The translations under genes were made by a program, and so were the position numbers. From assembly GCA_045538195.1 (NCBI GenBank), contig JAZSRA010000075.1, forward strand, positions 1 through 13,567: DNA of 13,567 nt. The letters are read 5' to 3'. Of this stretch, positions 12,439-13,567 are shown piece after piece. Below the pieces are notes generated by a model. It saw only the letters and a program-made list of their open reading frames with translations, was not told the DNA's origin and did no database searches. The stretch's first letter is position 1. Every line of letters begins with the position of its first letter. This DNA is from SVTX01 sp045538195 (GTDB lineage Bacteria > Bacillota > Clostridia > Oscillospirales > CAG-272).

Positions 12439-13127
12439 ATCCTATCACTCCATTTCGTTCCATCTCTGTATATCTTGCCTTTTGTGGCATACGTGTCCGC
12501 TATATGCTCAATATGCTTTAGTATCTCAACGCCCTGCGGATAGTCGCGCGCCCACTGCTGTATAACCGGGGGCCCTGCATTTGGACATATAACACAGCCG
12601 TCACGGCCTACATCTTTATAAATAGGGGACAGCAGGCCATGCTCTATGCAAATTTCCTTTGCCCGGGCCTCTGTGACATGGCGCTCGACTAAAATACTGC
12701 GCTTTTCCTTGGTCAACTGGCCGTATCTACTACACTCGTCCGCAGCTATGCCGATGTCCAAGTAATCAAAATAGCCGACGTTTACGCCATTAAGGGCACG
12801 CCTTTTACTATAATCGCGAAATAGGCAAAAACCATAACCAAGACCGTATCCCATAATCTGCCCTTTGCGTGGGCCTTTTGTCAAAAAACGGTTTACATGG
12901 TCCCAATAGGTCATACCGTGAGCCTGATAACATGGCATACCAAACCCGGTGAAGCGATCAACGGCAGCCTGTATAAAATCATAGTGGGCCTTGCGAATCA
13001 AAGGTATGCAATCTGTCAACATAGGGATATAGTAAACAATTTTACATATGTCTCCGGACTGGCTATGCAATATAACACTTGCCGTGCTGTCCTTACCACC
13101 GGACCATGATATTTTTACTGTACTCAT
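12414..13127 (-). CDS. PP-loop ATPase, PAPS reductase-like
   Basis: This 237-aa protein belongs to the adenine nucleotide alpha hydrolase / PAPS reductase-like superfamily. The PP-loop SGGKDST is at residues 9-15. Downstream are GIAADECSRYGQL (126-138), a helical segment TEARAKEICIEHGLLSPIY and a CxxC motif GCVICPNAG (Cys178, Cys181), as in PAPS reductase-family proteins often carried by phages and mobile elements of Bacillota. Such enzymes activate or transfer sulfur or adenylate substrates; the real substrate of the phage members is not established. As second gene of the early operon it may modify nucleic acid or interfere with the host. The start is ATG 13127, nine bases after AAGGA, coupled to the preceding stop by ATGA. 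Confidence 0.8.
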   Translation of the reverse strand: MSTVKISWSGGKDSTASVILHSQSGDICKIVYYIPMLTDCIPLIRKAHYDFIQAAVDRFTGFGMPCYQAHGMTYWDHVNRFLTKGPRKGQIMGYGLGYGFCLFRDYSKRRALNGVNVGYFDYLDIGIAADECSRYGQLTKEKRSILVERHVTEARAKEICIEHGLLSPIYKDVGRDGCVICPNAGPPVIQQWARDYPQGVEILKHIEHIADTYATKGKIYRDGTKWSDRICASITTE

Positions 13128-13288
13128 AAATCACAATCCTTAGATGTCATAACAAGATGTCCAGTTTTCGGACATACATAATAGTGTTGCAGCATACAGC
13201 GTTTGCAAAATCTTTTGTGGCTGTCTTTCGGATAATTCGTAGTTACTTCCTTTTTGCTATGATTCTTTTTAATGTTTGTGCTTTTCAT
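13124..13288 (-). CDS. Small Cys-rich protein, 54 aa
   Basis: First gene of the early operon. The start is ATG 13288 (MKSTNIKKNHSKKEVTTNY), seven bases after AGGAGG within the shared leader box; an extension to 13324 would read through that site and is rejected. The N-terminal half is Lys/Asn-rich. The C-terminal half has four cysteines in the order CKRC, YVC, KDC, plus His35 and His43, as in small zinc ribbons. A nucleic-acid- or protein-binding role is likely for such a basic zinc-ribbon-like protein. It overlaps the PP-loop gene by four bases, so the two are probably translated together and may work together. Confidence 0.7.
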   Translation of the reverse strand: MKSTNIKKNHSKKEVTTNYPKDSHKRFCKRCMLQHYYVCPKTGHLVMTSKDCDL

Positions 13289-13295
13289 ATTAAAG

Positions 13296-13311
13296 CCTCC
13301 TGTATAAAATT
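13296..13311 (-). promoter_or_regulatory. Ribosome-binding box shared by both operons (right copy)
   Basis: On the minus strand this reads AATTTTATACAGGAGG, identical to 274-289 on the plus strand. It provides the AGGAGG site for the first early gene, seven bases before its ATG. Confidence 0.75.
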
Positions 13312-13329
13312 GAGCATAGCTCACAATCT

Positions 13330-13340
13330 ATAATAGCATA
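13330..13340 (-). promoter_or_regulatory. Early operon promoter (extended -10)
   Basis: On the minus strand TATGCTATTAT gives TATTAT (13335-13330) with an upstream TGn (13338-13336), an extended -10 element that can work with a poor -35; none close to consensus is found 17 bases upstream. The start would be near 13323, giving a leader of about 35 bases. The ITR-borne TTGACT (13383-13378) has no -10 at the right distance here, unlike at the left end. Confidence 0.55.
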
Positions 13341-13363
13341 CCGGAGCCGGAGAATCACGAAAA

Positions 13364-13400
13364 AATATTGCACAAAAAGTCAATAGACATATTGTACGCT
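13364..13400 (-). repeat. Right inverted terminal repeat (37 bp visible)
   Basis: This is the exact reverse complement of 149-185. Its outer end at 13400 abuts library adapter sequence, consistent with a physical DNA end here, though it may also be only the end of one library insert. The flanking inner sequence (AATATTTTTTCG on the minus strand) differs from the left end after 37 bases. It should serve as the right replication origin for terminal-protein priming. Confidence 0.85.
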
Positions 13401-13484
13401 AAGTCGGAGGCCAAGCGGTCTTAGGAAGACAATGACTAGACCCAACTCCTTGGCTCACAGAACGACATGGCTACGATCCGACTT
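13401..13484. other. DNBSEQ library adapter contamination
   Basis: The bases starting AAGTCGGAGGCCAAGCGG (13401-13432) match the known MGI/BGI forward adapter. 13443-13484, read in reverse (AAGTCGGATCGTAGCCATG onward), match the second adapter. The ten bases between (TGACTAGACC, 13433-13442) sit where the sample index goes. This segment is synthetic and must be excluded from annotation. The match is from memory of the published adapter sequences. Confidence 0.95.
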
Positions 13485-13567
13485 AGCTCACAATCTATAA
13501 TAGCATACCGGAGCCGGAGAATCACGAAAAAATATTGCACAAAAAGTCAATAGACATATTGTACGCT
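13485..13567. repeat. Artefactual duplicate of the right end
   Basis: These 83 bases repeat 13318-13400 exactly; a further chance match extends the identity one base to 13317/13484. The 167-base offset equals insert (83) plus adapter circle (84), as expected when a read runs round a circularised library molecule. It is an assembly artefact and carries no second terminal repeat. Confidence 0.9.

Noticed and set aside
12414..13127. Complete DNA phosphorothioation (Dnd-like) system
   Set aside because: Only the PP-loop protein is present; no cysteine desulfurase, DndD- or DndE-like partner is found.
1..13400. tRNA genes or integrase/attachment site
   Set aside because: No cloverleaf with a conserved T-loop was seen, and no recombinase is encoded. 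The genome fits a strictly lytic phage.
13317..13567. 84-bp direct terminal repeat, suggesting a circularly permuted or direct-repeat genome
   Set aside because: The two copies are separated by library adapter and index sequence and are best explained as one insert read twice round a circular library molecule.

Overview
The window is an essentially complete small linear genome of a phi29-like podovirus: protein-primed replication, short tail, about 13.25 kb of phage DNA. Evidence is a family B DNA polymerase with the protein-primed motif set, a basic candidate terminal protein directly upstream of it, a gp16-type packaging ATPase, a gp8-type capsid protein, gp10 and gp11 collar proteins, a gp9-type tail knob and inverted terminal repeats. 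Nearly every gene has a strong AGGAGG-type ribosome binding site, and the proteins resemble those of gut picovirus-like phages, so I infer an anaerobic Bacillota host. The sample was probably metagenomic.

Layout. Bases 1-148 are AT-rich terminal DNA holding palindromes and repeated TTGTGCA motifs. A 37-bp inverted repeat lies at 149-185 and 13364-13400. A strong promoter (166-194), half inside the left repeat, drives a rightward late operon after a foldable GC-rich leader (201-270): a 55-aa unknown, a holin-like protein, a candidate scaffold, the major capsid protein, a hairpin terminator, the tail knob split into two cistrons, a tail lysozyme, upper collar (portal), lower collar, a collagen-like fibre and a 73-aa unknown. 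A bidirectional terminator at 7310-7348 separates it from the leftward early operon.

The early operon reads leftward from the right end: a small Cys-rich protein, a PP-loop (PAPS reductase-like) protein, a 41-aa membrane protein, an 80-aa unknown, the packaging ATPase, the candidate terminal protein and the DNA polymerase. A second leftward promoter at the end of the polymerase gene then serves a 97-aa unknown, a 79-aa unknown and a candidate single-stranded DNA-binding protein. Genes are packed with ATGA or TGATG junctions throughout.

The last 167 bases are not biological. Positions 13401-13484 match MGI/BGI DNBSEQ adapters around a 10-nt index, and 13485-13567 repeat the preceding 83 bases, as expected from reading round a circularised library molecule. 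Phage DNA on the right is supported only to 13400.

Most interesting points: the knob gene split exactly in frame inside the predicted membrane-active loop, with a ribosome binding site for the second half; the folded leader RNA next to the left end, a possible packaging RNA or attenuator; the motif array beyond the left repeat, which leaves the true length of the terminal repeat open; and the PP-loop/Cys-rich gene pair that opens the early operon.
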